The position numbers and the translations under genes were made by a program. A model generated the notes under the pieces. It was given only the letters and a program-made list of their open reading frames with translations, made no database searches and had not been told where the DNA came from. Shown here piece by piece: positions 1 to 11,090 of a DNA stretch of 64,000 nucleotides; the first letter of the stretch is position 1, and every line of letters starts with the position of its first letter. This DNA is from Hypholoma sublateritium FD-334 SS-4. Lineage: Eukaryota; Basidiomycota; Agaricomycetes; Agaricales; Strophariaceae. The stretch covers positions 68,261 through 132,260 of the forward strand of contig KN817523.1 in assembly GCA_000827495.1 (NCBI GenBank), read 5' to 3'.

Positions 1-2140
1 CGACTTGTGTATAGCTATATTATTGGGAGTAAGAAACAGAGTCACGCGGTAAGATAATGTGCAGAACGCGCACCGCGCTTCGATCTCCGTGGCGTACGCG
101 AGCAGAGCTTGTGCCCGGATTACAGTCCCCTTAGGTGCACGTGGCAGCGGCTTATATCTATCCGTGACTATGACCATCTCTTTGTATATCTTGCTGAAAG
201 CAGGCGCACGCTGATTTGCTTCATCAATGGCCGGCCTAGTGAAGCGTGGAGGGACCGTCAGTGGGCGCATGCCTGAAGACAAGTAATGCGGCACACCAAA
301 TGAGGTTCAGAAAGTCGGCGACTTGCTTCACGTCTGTGACATTAATCTGATCCAATGAGCTAGGTTCAACAAGAACACCAGCCTGATCGTGGCCACTCCC
401 AAACATTGCAACTCCCATTATACTTAGGAAGCCAATCATAAAAGCGCATTTAGAAGGGGCGAGAGAGGCGGCGGGAAAACGTACTGCGAGCTGCCCATCA
501 TAATGCTCTCTAGGGGAGGTGGTACGGTCTTTTCGCCAGAAGTGTGAATTATTACATCGTCAAGGCGCCCTACGCTGTATGACCAAGCTTAAGAAAGGCA
601 TATTTTATTTCTTTTAATGGGAATGAAAGACTTACATTTTCCACAGGTAGTCCTTAGAGGGATGCTGTTTGAATAAATCCGAGGTTGCATACCCTTCCAC
701 ATCGGGCAAATTGCAAACAGACAGATGGTGGGTAGGTGTCGTCTAACAAGTAAATTTTGTTCAGTTAGACAAACTAGGCGATAAAGATAAATAAACTTAC
801 GAGGAGTTGACATTCAAAGGTCTCGTCGCCTTGGGGGACCCACCTAACCTTACATCGCTCGCTGAACTCCAAATATTCCCACTCTCTCTCATCGCCAGCT
901 CGATTGCTCGAAAATGCTGGGCCCCCGGTTTCCGTGCCTCCATAAATGGTTTTCAGCGCGATACCGCTCTCCACCAGAAAGTCACCGAGCTGTTTGCTGA
1001 TGCTTCCCCCACTATAAAGCTAATATCATTGAGGAGAAATCATACTGTTCCAGGGCTTTTATGCTCACCACGAGCTCGAGGCCGCGCAGGGTGTCGACGG
1101 CGTCCGGCTCAGCCGCCCAGATACGTAGGAAGGCGGGGATGCTAACCATCGCATTGCATCCCGTCCTTCGTACGTAGTCGAGGACACTCACCGGAGTAGC
1201 CGGGACGGGAAGCGCGTCCGTGTGCGTCACGGCAGGTGGGAATAACACGACAGCAGCACACGAGAACAGCGGGAGGAAGACCTCGAGAACAATGCCCATG
1301 GCATGGAACGGAGGAAGCTGCATCCCGGCCACGCGAGGGCGCTTGCTCCGGCCTTTAAAAGCGGTACAGCATGCTGATACGTATTAGTATCTAGGTGAGC
1401 CTGAACGGATGGAAGCATACTTACGAGATAGGATATATTCGATAATTTCTCTGTGCGTTTTGGGGATGGCCTTGGGAAGGCCAGTGCTCCCGGATGAATG
1501 CAGATAAAGGGCGACATCATCAGGCTCGAGCTTGAGGCCACATCCAGTAGGATGCGAAATTTCAGGTCCGTCCTGGAATTTTAAGCCACTAATTTCAGGA
1601 AACAACTCGAAAAAGTTGGGCGCTTCTTCGATCGACAATATATGCGCAGGTTCCGCGCGTTCCAGCTCCTGCTGGACATCATCAATAAGATCTTTCAAGG
1701 TGACGCAGGTTGCCACCACACGGTGACACGAAGTTATCCGCAGGAGATTTACTATTGCCGGGACTGTGTTCCTCGGAGAAATGGGGAATGGCTGCATCTT
1801 GATAAATATGATTTTACAGCATGAACAAGGAACAACGCACGATGAAGCCTGCAGCCATCACACCAACGACTATAGTCTGGTAAACCAGCGTGTCCGCGAG
1901 AGCGATCACAGCAACCACGGGTCTCGTCGTCGACTGAGTGTTGATGCCAGTGGCGCGCGAAACGCGACGGCATGCGCGCTCGAAGTGACCATAGGTGACC
2001 CGTGTGAGGTCGTCTGCCTCGTTTTCCATGAACAGGTACATCGGCACATTGGCATTGTGTTTCTTGTGAAAAAGGAGTGTGTCGGGAAGGAGCACAGAGC
2101 CATCCGTTGGGGGGTAAGTAAGAGTTTCCTGGAGATACAT
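1..2140 (-). CDS. Adenylate-forming reductase (NRPS-like), adenylation domain, 3' part outside the window
   Basis: This ATP-dependent adenylation domain activates a carboxylic acid as an acyl-AMP. In basidiomycete adenylate-forming reductases it is followed by a carrier domain and a NAD(P)H reductase domain that releases an aldehyde; those domains would lie beyond position 1. Joining about eight exons gives the adenylation motifs in order: HSSGSTGLPK (A3, near 1490), IYGGTE (A5, near 925), SDLFKQHPSKDYLW (near 650), GRLDDVIIHTSGEK (A7-A8, near 550) and PKGTVIR (A10, near 130). The start at 2140 is chosen because the N-terminus MYLQETLTYPPTDGS has the usual family layout. Between exons, acceptor 'ATATTAG' near 1021 keeps frame to give LYSGGSISK. 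The substrate cannot be read reliably. A plain acyl-CoA ligase is the alternative if no carrier domain follows. No frame break is seen. Confidence 0.85.
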
Positions 2141-2454
2141 TCCTGAATCTGTCAGCGATGAGGCGAGCGTGGACGTACTTCACAAGCTTCGCCACTCTGT
2201 ATATGAGCACTCAAGCTACTCGGGTGTGTTAAAAATGGGCCGCCCAACAGGCATCAAAGCAAAGATACTTTTTTTAAGCTTAGCCGCAGAATCCGGGGGA
2301 AAACAATCACCGTGCATGCTGTCAACGTCCATCTGCGAGCGCTCCTTCTCACTGAAAAAGGCAAAGGCTTGACTTGCTCTGTGGAAGGATCTTACTACAT
2401 ATGAACGGGGTCATTGTGGACATGAAAATATCTATAAAAGTTAATGCGCGACGT
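2141..2454. other. Intergenic, promoter side of the adenylate-forming reductase
   Basis: About 310 bases lie between the 3' end of the dehydrogenase gene and the start of the reductase gene; both genes read on the minus strand. I see no convincing open frame or repeat. The reductase promoter should lie here. Confidence 0.4.
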
Positions 2455-3831
2455 TTAATCGCCGGCATTCTCATTAGAATCAAGCGTCGGCGGTTCCATA
2501 CCCCCTAGCCTGGTGAGATAATCGTTTATCCGTCGCATATGCCCTGTAAGATGGCGAACGTTTGCTTACCATCGGTAAACCACTCTCGAATCTCTGTCGC
2601 GACATTTCGGGTCGTCCGCGGCTGCGGTGTAGGCCGCGAGACCCGCGTCGCCCAGAACTAGATTTGCCCCAACCTGTTTAGCAGCGGCGATGGCAAGGCC
2701 CATGTCCTTCTTCATCAATTGAACCTATGCCACAAATCAAAGAAGCATCGAAGTCGATCAACCTCAATCTCCACGCATCAGCTCTACGCAACTACGCACC
2801 TTAAACCCGCCTTCGTACCCCTTACTTGTCACGGCATCCGGACACACTCCCGGAACGGGGTTCACGGTGTCGTTCACCCAACTGCCGCCCGAGCTCGTGC
2901 TGAAGCAGCGCTGCAGCACCACGGGATCGACGCCGAGTCGCATGCCCAGGTTCATTGCCTCACTTGTCGCGAGCGCGATCATCCCGCTCAGGTAATTGTT
3001 GCTTAATTTCGCCGCGAGCCCGAGCGACGGCCCGCCGAGCGCGTAAACATTCGTGCCCATCGTGCGTAGGATCCGCGTCAGCAGCGGGAGGTCCCACGAG
3101 GCTGGCGCGCAGCCGAGCATAATCGTGAGCGTGCCCTTCGATGCTCCTGCGGTGCCACCGGAGACGGGGGCGTCATAGAAGCGCGGGGGCGGTTTACCGC
3201 TTGCGGGAGAAGAGGAGTGCGCATTGAGTGTTGCTTCATTGATGGAGAGAGAGGTGGCTATGTCGATGGTTGAACTAATGGCGAGCGAGCACATGGTCAG
3301 TACAGGACATAACTGCCACATGCATGTACCATGCTCACCAGTCAACGAACAGTTTGTCAGATATGTCTTCCGCGGCCAGAATCCCGTGTTCCGGAGTCAA
3401 AAATACAGCGCGTACATGCCACCCTTCGCAGCTTGTGTCAGCCCACACGCACAATTACCTTCCGGCCAAAAGGCTCTGCGCACCTTCAGGTACTATCGTG
3501 ATAATGCAATCCTATCACATTCCCGTCGTCAGTACTCCAAGTAGCTTAACGAGACACGTAAAGCACGCACCGAGTTCTCAGTAACCTCCCGCGCGCTGTT
3601 CATCATGAACACGTTCGCGGCTGCGCCGTTTTCCTTTGATTTCTCCGCAAACCGCTCCATTTCCCCCCTATCGATGTCGTAAATATACAGCGCACTATCC
3701 GCCGGGACATGCTTGCAGAGCTGCAACGCCATCGGGAACCCCATTGCACCGAGGCCTATCCATCCAAATGCCTTCGGAAAGATCGCTTGCTCTGGATTTT
3801 CCATTATCGAATATGTCTTTGAACGCTTCAC
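2455..3831 (-). CDS. 3-hydroxyisobutyrate dehydrogenase-like (beta-hydroxyacid dehydrogenase family)
   Basis: NAD(P)-dependent oxidation of a beta-hydroxyacid; the classical member oxidises 3-hydroxyisobutyrate in mitochondrial valine breakdown, but this family also contains serine and phenylserine dehydrogenases. About six exons join in frame. The Rossmann glycine motif GWIGLGAMGFPMA lies near residue 23, followed by CIITIVPEG, VDCSTID and DAPVSGGTAGASKGT (substrate-binding). GLAAKLSNNYLSG contains the catalytic Lys and the Asn of the family motif GxxxKxxNN. The C-terminal helix QLMKKDMGLAIAAAK is followed by a short last exon ending ENAGD. MENPEQ (3804) is an alternative start. No strong mitochondrial presequence is visible, which weakens the valine-pathway assignment. 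It sits 314 bases behind the adenylate-forming reductase on the same strand. Confidence 0.85.
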
Positions 3832-5701
3832 AGAACGACGTTACTGTCCTCTAAACTAAGTATACCCCCGAGTCGGTAGTGGGGACGTAGGAAGATGATA
3901 ATCTGGACACCGCAAAGCTGAAAACACAATGAAGTTGAATAATAGCATATGACTTCGAATGATCACTCACACCGGCCAGATAAACATGAGTGCGCCATGA
4001 GAGACGCGCCACGAGCTTTGACTCGCACTCCCAGGTATACTTAAGAAGCTGGTGTGGCCGCGTTGCAGAATTGGTTCTTTGGGTGCCGGTTTGGTCCCGT
4101 GGCCATTTCGGGGTCCGCCGGTATACCGGGCCGGTTGCCTAAGACCCGTGATATCTGTCGCTCAGGGGCTACTAGTTGGAACCCGTTCGTCGTTCGTCGA
4201 CTGGAATTTGACTGGAATGCACTAGGTTATATCCTGATCTGACAGACAGAGTAATAGGCCATTTATTCTCCCATACTGAAACGCGACATCTATCATTCAA
4301 CGCGGTAGTGAGTCCGTGAGCTGCTTCTTGGCTGCTTCAATCCGTTTATAAACATCGCTTTCTCACCAACTCTTTTCGAAGTTCGAACATCCCAAGCGTG
4401 ATTAAACTTGATTGTTACCGTTAGAAATACCCAGAGGACCTCCCAGCAAGCTTGAACGAAGAAATGGCAAAGCCCAACGCAGGCGCACACAAGGAGATCT
4501 ACGACGCCGGAATAACTGTCCGGCGGCAGGTCATGGTGAGCGATTGACACCAGCGCTTCATATATATCCGCAGAAGACTGATTTAAAGGAGAATTCAGGG
4601 CGATGCATACGTCGACAACCAGTTGAAACAGGTATGGGCAGATTGATTACCTTCGCTGTGACCATTTGAATGAAGTACCGGTTGGTAGGGTGTATCTGAG
4701 TTCATGCAGCCGATGCAAGAGCTGGCCACTGAGGTAATAGATTTATCGCTGAATAGAAATAATTTTAGCTGGAATGACTAGAAATTAAATATGTAGGCTG
4801 GCTGGGGAACAATATGGACGCGCCCGGGATTAGAGCGCAAACAGCGTAGCTTGATAGTCATCGCTCTCCTTTCCGCCCAAGGGAAGGAAGCGGAGGTAGG
4901 ATGCTCATGCTCTTCGAGCTAGATCACTTACTGACGGCGAAATTTTTCTCCATCCATAATAGCTTGCTGGTCATATTCGGTGCGCAGCCTTCCATATTTA
5001 CCCTGTACCTGCGGTTTGCACTGAGGCAAGAACACACGCAGCGGGGCGGTGAACAATGGCGCAACGGAAATCGAGATTAGAGAGACGCTGCTACAGACCG
5101 CAGCGTACAGCGGACTTCCGACAGGGATGTTCAGCTTTAGGGTTGGCGACGCTGTCATTAAGAAGCTGAAAGAAGAGGGCAAGCTCCCTTGAGCAATCTC
5201 GGAGCGAAAGGCTGTGGTCTCACCGCGATAATATCCGAAGCAATCTTGTGTAATTATATTTCTTGCCGATAAAGTTGCGATAAAGTGGAACTTCGAGCCC
5301 TGCGCAGCAGCTAGAACTTGGATGCTGTGTTTGTTTTTGGCTTGGTATTGGCTTAGTTGCCAGTGGCCTTTGCAGGGAGCACTTGTAAATTTCATAAATT
5401 CGTATGGTTTGTACCGGTAACATCAGATTCAGTCGGTGGTGGTCCCCCCCGAATATGTTACTTATAATCGGATGATTGACCTGAACATGGGGGCAAGCTC
5501 AACTCCACAATTTCGTCCAAAGTTGACGTCACATGGCAATTACCATAAAATTCCCACGGTTTTAATTGATGGGAGACGTTATGACGCAGATAACTGGTTT
5601 CTTGTGCCAAACTATAAAGGTCGGATCCGCTCCAGTTTCGTCTCCATTCCTCTCCTATCCACCCTTAGTAAAAACACGAAGCCTCCCATACGATTGCAAC
5701 C
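3832..5701. other. Gene-poor gap of 1.9 kb
   Basis: No recognisable gene. A 155-residue open frame runs on the minus strand at 4928-5395; it lacks known motifs but ends next to a good donor (GTAAGT), so an orphan exon is possible. The stretch 4020-4240 is richer in GC than its surroundings and contains a perfect 12-base palindrome, CCGGTATACCGG, at 4118-4129. Both may be remnants of a decayed element. The last part should hold the promoter of the SUR7/PalI gene. Confidence 0.35.
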
Positions 5702-6434
5702 ATGGCCGCGTCATCAGCTATTCCAGGCCTCTTCTTCTGCTTTTCTGCCATGGTCCTTCTCATATTTGTATGTCGCACTCTGCCAAGCTATGAGTCGAGA
5801 CGCTGAGACTGCTCAAATTCTAGGTCTCAGTAGCAGTACCGACATGGTCATCAGTATCGTTCTTGAACACAGGCACAGGCGCTTCACAGATCAAGTATGG
5901 TGTATTTGGGTTTACAGGAAGCAAAATCGCCATTGGGTACAACTTCACGTACGCCCTCTTTTTCATTCTTCTCATATGGCTCAGCAGCTGAATATTTCCT
6001 GAGACAGAAATGAACACATGAACAGCACCATTCTGCACAATCTCACCAAAACACTGATTCTACATCCCATTGGTGTGTCTCTCACCTCTCATTCGATCCG
6101 TTGCGGAATTATTCATACCATTTCAACAGCCGCGGGCCTATCAGGCATTGCATTTTTCTGCGGGCTCATTGGTGCAGGTTATCATCGTGTGGGGACCGTT
6201 ATGATGACACTCTTCGCAGGCCTTGCGTTGCTCACCACATTCGTCGCTTGGGTCATCGACATGATCCTCTTCGGTATCGGTCGCCAGCGCTACCACGATG
6301 CAGGCGACTTCGCGCAGTACGGAAACGCGAATTGGCTAACGCTCGGCGCGCTCGTTGCGCTCCTCCTCGCGTTCTGCACTTCCGCGTGTGGCATCTTCGG
6401 CCACTACAGGCGCAGACGCGACGTCACGTATTAA
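5702..6434 (+). CDS. SUR7/PalI family four-span membrane protein
   Basis: A member of the fungal SUR7/PalI (Rim9) family: plasma-membrane proteins with four transmembrane helices, involved either in eisosome and cell-wall organisation or in ambient-pH signalling. Four exons join in frame. Exon 1 encodes MAASSAIPG and a hydrophobic segment (residues about 8-30). After the first intron comes VSVAVPTW, then an extracellular loop with FGFTGSKIAIGYNFT, in the place where the family has its glycine-tryptophan/cysteine loop. NEHMNSTILHNLTKTLILHPI leads into three further membrane helices: AAGLSGIAFFCGLIG, MMTLFAGLALLTTFVAWVI and LTLGALVALLLAFCTSACGI. The short tail RRRRDVTY is basic. Which branch (Sur7 or PalI) is not certain from the sequence. 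Total length, about 190 residues, fits small basidiomycete members. Confidence 0.75.
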
Positions 6435-7510
6435 ACGTGCGACGCCCACTCCGTTCACAAGAAATCTAATGAGTGGACCGCGCACAACTCGATTAGACAA
6501 CTCCCGGACCTTTCTCCCCTTCCCACTTCGTTCACCATCTATTTTCTTCCCATGAGAAGGGCTTATTATTAATTTGCGAACCCCGTCTTCCCGTCTTCCA
6601 GCCGCCACTGACCCACGCCATTTACATCTTCACTCCCTCTCATTACCATGCCTTCCACGACCGCCTACGCCCGCCACCGACGCTTCATGTTCATTCACTC
6701 AATACGTTATTTCTACGATACGTCCCTGGATTGTCTTATTGCTATCATCTTGTTGAATGTGTGTCTCCCAGACTCTCAGCATACAAATCTGTACTGTACT
6801 ATAGACTGTAATTTTATCATAGCCAGCCAGACATAGCACTTTCTCCCAGGGATATATATGGCCCATACGGTCGCAGTAATTTTTGTACATTAACAAGGCC
6901 AATTGGTTTCTGGGCTGACATCCTCAGGCTGTTCCTATCTAGACTGTGGTAAATAAATATACTTTGAGGATATTCGGCAAAAATGGCCTGGTGACCACCC
7001 CCAATGAGTCCGTCATCTTCCAAGATAAGCAGACTCGGAGTCCGAGGCGAATCCGTTGGCTGAAGTTAAAGGGCGCGCCCCGTCGCTCTGCCCAGCCCGA
7101 ACTACCTCGCAATTCACGCCGCCATCGCCGGAATTTTGCACATGAGGGATGATTCAGGCAATCGACATTATCTGTCAATATATGCGACTCTTTTCAAGTT
7201 GCTTTTGGCATATCAAGTATTTCCAGGACGTAGTAGTTGAGTGACTGACATATTATATTGTTATTTCCTCTAGTTTGGAGACGACAATTGTATATCTATC
7301 AACTCATTTTCATCAAATCAGGTTGTAATGTGTATGTCGTACCTAGCGAACGAATTGTGGGTCCGAAGTTGTGGACATTGTGAATTTGAATGAGGAGGCA
7401 ATAATTAAGTTCCAAGGACGGCAATTGCCGAAATAAGACGCGTGTGCGTTCAATGGACGACGCGTCAGTCCTGCGTTAACTACCATCTCTATTTACCTTT
7501 CACCTTTATC
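6435..7510. other. Intergenic, 3' flank of SUR7/PalI gene and promoter of PSMA4
   Basis: No supported gene. Short open frames on both strands lack motifs. The region becomes AT-rich from about 6700 to 7430. The proteasome promoter and 5' leader, with a pyrimidine-rich run just before 7511, should lie at its right end. Confidence 0.4.
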
Positions 7511-8689
7511 ATGGTATGTGCACTCCTGCTATCTTTCGATTCCACACAGACTAATGTCTTATTCAACAGGCCAGACGCTACGATAGTAAGCATTCGTCGA
7601 AAGAGAGCAGCTCGATACTGAATGCAGTCGATTAGGCCGTACCACCATCTTCTCGCCTGAGGGTGAACAAATCTCCTCGTTTGACCCGATGCACAACTAA
7701 TCCGAATGTCGTATTCTAGGCCGTCTCTACCAAAGTGAGCCGAAGCCTAGGGAAGGGTTGATTCCAGTGCTCATCGGAATCGTTAACAGTTGAATACGCC
7801 ATGGAGGCGATCTCCCATGCTGGAACGGTGCTCGGTGTCCTTGCTAAGGACGGTGTCGTCCTGGCTGCAGAGAAGAAGGTCACTGGAAAGTTACTGGACC
7901 TGTCGAGTGCGAAGGACGGCGGGTACGGCGGCAGTGGCGAGAAGATATACCTGCTCAATTCGTGTGTTGCTCGCGATCGCATATGGTTTCCCCCACAAAC
8001 TGACCATCGTCCCGCAGCAACGTCATCGGCGGTGTCGCCGGTCTGACCGCCGACGCCAACTCTCTCGTAAACTTTGCGCGGACGGCGGCGCAGCAACATC
8101 TTGCGCTGTACAATGAGGACATCCCTGTCGAGCTGCTCGCGCAGAGGCTATGCGACATGAAGCAGGGGTACACACAGTTTGGAGGTGCGCCATCGTCTCG
8201 TTCGCACGCGCGTACTTGCTGGCTGAGCTGATAACGTGCCTAGGTCTGCGGCCTTTCGGTGTGTCGCTACTGTACGCCGGCTACGACCCCCACTACCAGT
8301 TCCAGCTCTACCATTCGGATCCGTCAGGGAACTACTCGGGATGGAAGGCGACATGCATAGGCGCCAACAATGGTACGGCGCAGAGTCTGTTAAAGCAGGA
8401 ATACAAAGACGACATCGAGGTGAAGGACGCAATTGGATTGGTATTGAGGACGATGAGCAAGACCATGGATAGCACCACACTGAACAGTGAAAAGTGTATG
8501 TTCCTCCGTTTTTTTTGCTTCTTTCATGTTCCAATTACTTTGTTGCCAGTGGAGTTTGCTGTCCTCACCCTCGATCCGGCCACCAAACAACCTCGCGCAA
8601 AAATCTACAGGCCTGCTGAGATTGATGCACTACTATTGTCAGAGGGGATCACGAAGAAGAGCGAGGATACAGAGATGAAGGCCGCATAA
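7511..8689 (+). CDS. PRE9: 20S proteasome subunit alpha, PSMA4/Pre9 type
   Basis: A structural subunit of the outer alpha ring of the 20S proteasome in cytosol and nucleus; it gates substrate entry and has no catalytic Thr. The start ATG at 7511 is directly followed by an intron. Exons 7511-7513, 7570-7585, 7636-7662 and 7720-7734 then join to exon 5 from 7790, giving [20 protein letters not shown] followed by [13 protein letters not shown], the alpha-subunit signature helix. Val is usual where Ile occurs before EYAME. Later segments are [38 protein letters not shown] and [12 protein letters not shown]. The C-terminal extension ends [11 protein letters not shown]. Length is close to the usual 250-260 residues. 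The [15 protein letters not shown] start separates it from other alpha subunits. Confidence 0.95.
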
Positions 8690-9028
8690 TCTGAAATTGT
8701 TGTGTATTTCTACTGTTTAACAATGCATTCATTTTTCGGGATCATACATTCATTTCATAGGGATAAGAGGTTGGTATAACATGGAGACAAGGCTTCAACA
8801 GAGTAATCTTATCCTTGGAAGGAACTAGCGCTTGATGAACAACAGGATGGAGAACGAAAGAAAGACGCGACGCAATGGCATACAGCACGGCCCACCCTCT
8901 CGGTCGAAGGGCTGAGGTGAGGCCTTCTAGTTGCCAAGCCATGCCAACCGGTTCCACTCCAACAGGGATATATAGATAAAGAGCAAGATGTCAAAAGATT
9001 ACAGCATATAGCAGGGATTTGAAAGGTT
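8690..9028. other. Convergent intergenic gap
   Basis: This gap of 339 bases separates the 3' ends of the proteasome gene (plus) and the copper transporter gene (minus). It is expected to hold both polyadenylation regions. I see no other feature. Confidence 0.4.
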
Positions 9029-9769
9029 TCAATGGCAAGCCATGCCTTTCCCCCCCGAAGTGTCGAGGAGGATGGCATCGATGTTTAGTGTTGAGCCAAA
9101 GATGTAGTGGCCGAGCGCAGCGCCGACCACCACTGCGGTGATGAGATATGCCTGAGATTCGTTCAGACAGGAAGATGAAATGGTGACAACTCGGATGGAC
9201 ACGTACGTTGTACGTCATGAATACCAGCATGAGGAAGAACGAGAGAAAGACGGTCGCGCCGTACACGACAGCGCGCAAGGCACGGGGCACAGGCGGCACC
9301 GGGGTCCTATTGAACCATTGTCAGACAGTCGAGGCTAACTTGGAAGCGCGACTCACCCTGCAATAGAATCGTTTAGCGTGCGTTGCCCAGACAAGAGACC
9401 CGACTCCTCTGCGAGGCTACGGCTACCTTCAGGAGATGCGCGGCCGCTCGATGCCGCGCGGGTGCGGCCCTTGCCTTTCGATAGGGACAGCGCGATGTGG
9501 TGATCGAGGCGCCGCTGGAAGACACGCAGGTACTCGTAGAAAACGCCCAGAGCGATGATTGCGGCGCATGACCAGAAGAAGACAGCGTTCGAAGAGATGC
9601 GCCAGCTCCGGAAGACGATGCAGGTGTCGATAATGTCGGTATTCCTTTCGAACGGGAAATATGAGCAACAGGTGGCAAACTATGGACTAATTCTGCCGCA
9701 CCAGAGCATGTTCATCTTGCACATTGGCTTCATAGGCATATCATGCCCTCCATGTCCGCCGTGGTCCAT
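9029..9769 (-). CDS. Ctr-type copper transporter
   Basis: A Ctr family protein forms trimeric Cu(I) channels in the plasma membrane or vacuole membrane. The N-terminus MDHGGHGGHDMPMKPMCKMN is a classic His/Met copper-capturing stretch. After one intron, LWNTDIIDTCIVFRSWRISS leads into TM1 (FFWSCAAIIALGVFYEYLRV). A cytosolic loop with KGKGRTRAASSGRASPEGS follows. TM2 is AVVYGATVFLSFFLMLVFMTYN, and TM3 contains AYLITAVVVGAALGHYIFGS with the GxxxG packing motif. The tail ends KGMACH; a C-terminal Cys/His near the end resembles the HCH-like copper-release motif of Ctr proteins. A plus-strand reading gives no alternative. Short form and small loop suggest a Ctr2-like member, but the membrane cannot be told from sequence. 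Confidence 0.9.
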
Positions 9770-11090
9770 CGTTAGAGTGTGGAGGGAGGTGCGGCTGAGA
9801 AAGGTGAGAAGGAGGGAGTACCAGCAAGTATCTGGGCAACCGAGGTTGGCGTTGATCAGTTTCGGTGTTTGTGCTTATGGATTCAATGCTCGTGGTCATC
9901 CAGGCTGCCAGAATCTGGCCAGAATATATCTACTTATCATTCTAGATGCCACTCTGGCTCATATTTTATTAACCGCAACAAAAATAGGTAGTCCACGGAG
10001 TCTCTCATGATTATTAATTCTGTTCGATGAAGCTGGCATGTATGTAGCAAGGCGACAGCAGTCTCGGATGGCAAACACATTTTGCAAGGTTTATATAGAA
10101 GTGTTGAAACTCACAAGCTAACTCTTACATACTTCAATGTATATGTAGATCGCGGCCCTCCCAATGCCATCCCAATTCAATTAATTGATTCATCCAGAGT
10201 CCATGAGTTCTCTTTTATCAATTTCTCGCGTTCAAGAAGATATTTCCCTGCGAATTTGTTTGCCAATATCGCGGGCCGATGAAGTGGAGATGTGCGAACC
10301 CTCTTTGTATTTCTGGGAGTGGTCGGCAGCTTTGTGGTAGAACCAGCCGAGTCGGTCGTTACATCCTAGGCAGAAAACGTCGGCAACGGTGTGGACCCCC
10401 GTCCTTATCAACACCCTTGTTAGAATGGTGTAAGAGAGTGACGGACAACACGTACAGCAGTGACCGGTCCTCTTTCCGACCCAGTTTGACATTCGTGGCA
10501 GACTGTATCAGACTGAGGGTAGCAGGCCAGAGCCTGTGAGTTCGAAGTGCAGTTCACATTATAGAATACTTGCTAGCCTCTACCCTCCCGACCAGAGAAT
10601 GATTTACTTATCAACTCGTCCTGAAGAGTCTAGGATTGTTGTTCAGTCAGAAAGAGTAGATCAAACCCTGATCGCAACTAGATATATGATACCGACAATG
10701 ACCGCGGAACACTTGGAACAAGAGTAAGTGGGGTGGCCATCGTAGGCTTGAACCACCAGATTCTTAGTATCAGACGTCGGAGACAGCATAGAGAGTAGTT
10801 GGTTTTAGCGTTTCAAGACTTGAGCTTTGTCCACAATAATCGACTCGTTCATAAGAGAGACCAAATTATGTGGTGGTTGAAGAGCAAGAGCCGTGTCACC
10901 CCTAAATTAGACTACTGCCATGAATTGCGTGTTACGTCAGCAACTCAGCCGTTCAGTCAAACACATTTATTCGCGGCCTTGCCAGTGACTAGGGTAGTAA
11001 TTACCACTCACTTGGACAGCTTATGGGTGCATGTTATCTGCTAGGTCACCAATAACCACCTTAGTAGTCCTTAATTTCTGCCAACCAAAA
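9770..11090. other. Intergenic gap of 1.3 kb between divergent genes
   Basis: Promoters of the copper transporter (minus, left end) and VPS53 (plus, right end) should lie here. Open frames in between are short, of random composition and without motifs. I found no tRNA that folds: a GGTTCAAGCC stretch on the minus strand near 10750 resembles a B box, but the paired arms are missing. Confidence 0.4.

Noticed and set aside
4928..5395. 155-residue open frame on the minus strand
   Set aside because: No motif, no plausible neighbouring exon found, composition like spacer. Kept only as a remark in the gap entry.
10740..10790. tRNA-like GGTTCAAGCC on the minus strand
   Set aside because: The T-arm flanks do not pair and no matching 5' half or A box lies upstream.
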